Shown here in pieces: positions 6,705-7,029 of a stretch of 7,029 nt of DNA. The first letter of the stretch is position 1. Each line of letters opens with the position of its first letter. Position numbers and translations under genes: made by a program. Source of the stretch: Firmicutes bacterium UBA2595 (lineage in GTDB: Bacteria; Bacillota; Thermincolia; Thermincolales; UBA2595); the NCBI GenBank assembly GCA_002339745.1, contig DDKP01000152.1, forward strand, positions 6,898-13,926. The letters run 5' to 3'. The notes below the pieces were generated by a model that saw nothing but the letters and a program-made list of their open reading frames with translations, did not search any database and was not told where the DNA came from.

Positions 6705-6719
6705 CAGTAACCCTCCGGG

Positions 6720-7029
6720 TTAAGTCTCCAGGTTAAAACGGGCATTTTTAGCAGTTGATGCCAGCTGTTTCTGGTTTTTCTCCCTGGCCTTGTTTTCCAG
6801 TACCCGCAGAGATGACTGGGTATTGGCCGTCGGCAGTCCTTTCAGCGCCGCAATGCGGCCCATGCCGGCCAGGGAATCGATTATTTCCCGGGAAGCCAGG
6901 TAGTATTCTCTGTCCAGCAGAAAAGACCCGGCGTTGCGCAGGCAACTGCATAAATAATTCCATATTTCTTCCTGGAAGGGAAAATCCGGCAGAAGGCATC
7001 TTTTGAATATCATCCTCAGCCGGTAGAGG
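6720..7029 (-). CDS. Unknown protein, C-terminal part only (5' end beyond the window edge)
   Basis: The frame is open from the right edge (reading LYRLRMIFKRC on entry) down to the TAA at 6720-6722, about 102 residues. The ATG at 7011-7013 is in frame, but five more sense codons precede it without a stop and without a ribosome binding site. An internal methionine is therefore more likely than a start. The visible part appears mainly helical: EEIWNYLCSCLRNAG, then EYYLASREIIDSLAGMGRIAA, then a basic, polar tail with ENKAREKNQKQ. There are three cysteines (Cys11, Cys22 and Cys24 of the ATG numbering) and no transmembrane helix in this portion. It sits 15 bases upstream of the three-helix membrane protein and should be cotranscribed with it. 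I do not recognise the family. Other frames of this stretch are also open but have no ribosome binding site or matching neighbour spacing. Confidence 0.6.
   Translation of the reverse strand, partial: LYRLRMIFKRCLLPDFPFQEEIWNYLCSCLRNAGSFLLDREYYLASREIIDSLAGMGRIAALKGLPTANTQSSLRVLENKAREKNQKQLASTAKNARFNLET

Noticed and set aside
6755..7006. Plus-strand and second minus-strand open frames in the last 280 bases
   Set aside because: The minus frame ending at 6720 is the one with operon-like spacing to the next gene and a plausible protein composition. The others are proline/glycine-rich frames typical of antisense or out-of-frame reading.

Overview
The window looks like chromosomal DNA from an anaerobic, possibly thermophilic member of the Firmicutes (Clostridia; Desulfotomaculum, Pelotomaculum or Moorella type). 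That placement is an inference. It rests on roughly balanced base composition, strong GGAGG-type ribosome binding sites, GTG/TTG start usage, and a GH57 branching enzyme beside a DUF4912 protein and a leaderless GH15 enzyme. I see no insertion sequence, phage gene, tRNA, rRNA or CRISPR array.

Layout. (1) Bases 1-204, plus strand, are the 3' end of a gene whose product ends in the C-terminal domain of the phosphohexomutase superfamily. It is probably a nucleotidyltransferase/phosphomannomutase-like fusion. (2) A 66-base convergent gap carries a perfect 8-bp hairpin. (3) On the minus strand a two-gene operon is read from about 2590 down to 271: a membrane-anchored DUF4912 protein, then a GH57 1,4-alpha-glucan branching enzyme. 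(4) A divergent control region of about 200 bases holds several inverted repeats. (5) On the plus strand lies a 657-residue cytoplasmic GH15 glucoamylase-like hydrolase (2790-4763). (6) It is followed after about 105 bases by a CPBP-family intramembrane metalloprotease (4869-5609). (7) Converging on that gene with only 12 bases between them is a minus-strand pair of unrecognised genes. One encodes a three-helix membrane protein (5622-6704). The other is upstream of it and cut off by the right edge of the window (6720-7029).

How the genes fit together. The left two thirds is an alpha-glucan (glycogen-like) locus. GH57 makes alpha-1,6 branches, GH15 releases glucose or short glucosides from non-reducing ends, and the partial sugar-phosphate enzyme may handle activated sugars. 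None of the enzymes has a secretion signal, so the glucan should be intracellular. The DUF4912 protein has an N-terminal transmembrane anchor and could hold the glucan or the branching enzyme at the membrane, but this is a hypothesis. The right third (CPBP protease and the unknown membrane proteins) has no visible link to glucan metabolism. The most open questions are the membrane-tethered DUF4912 protein, the uncharacterised membrane pair, and possible RNA structure at the divergent start sites.
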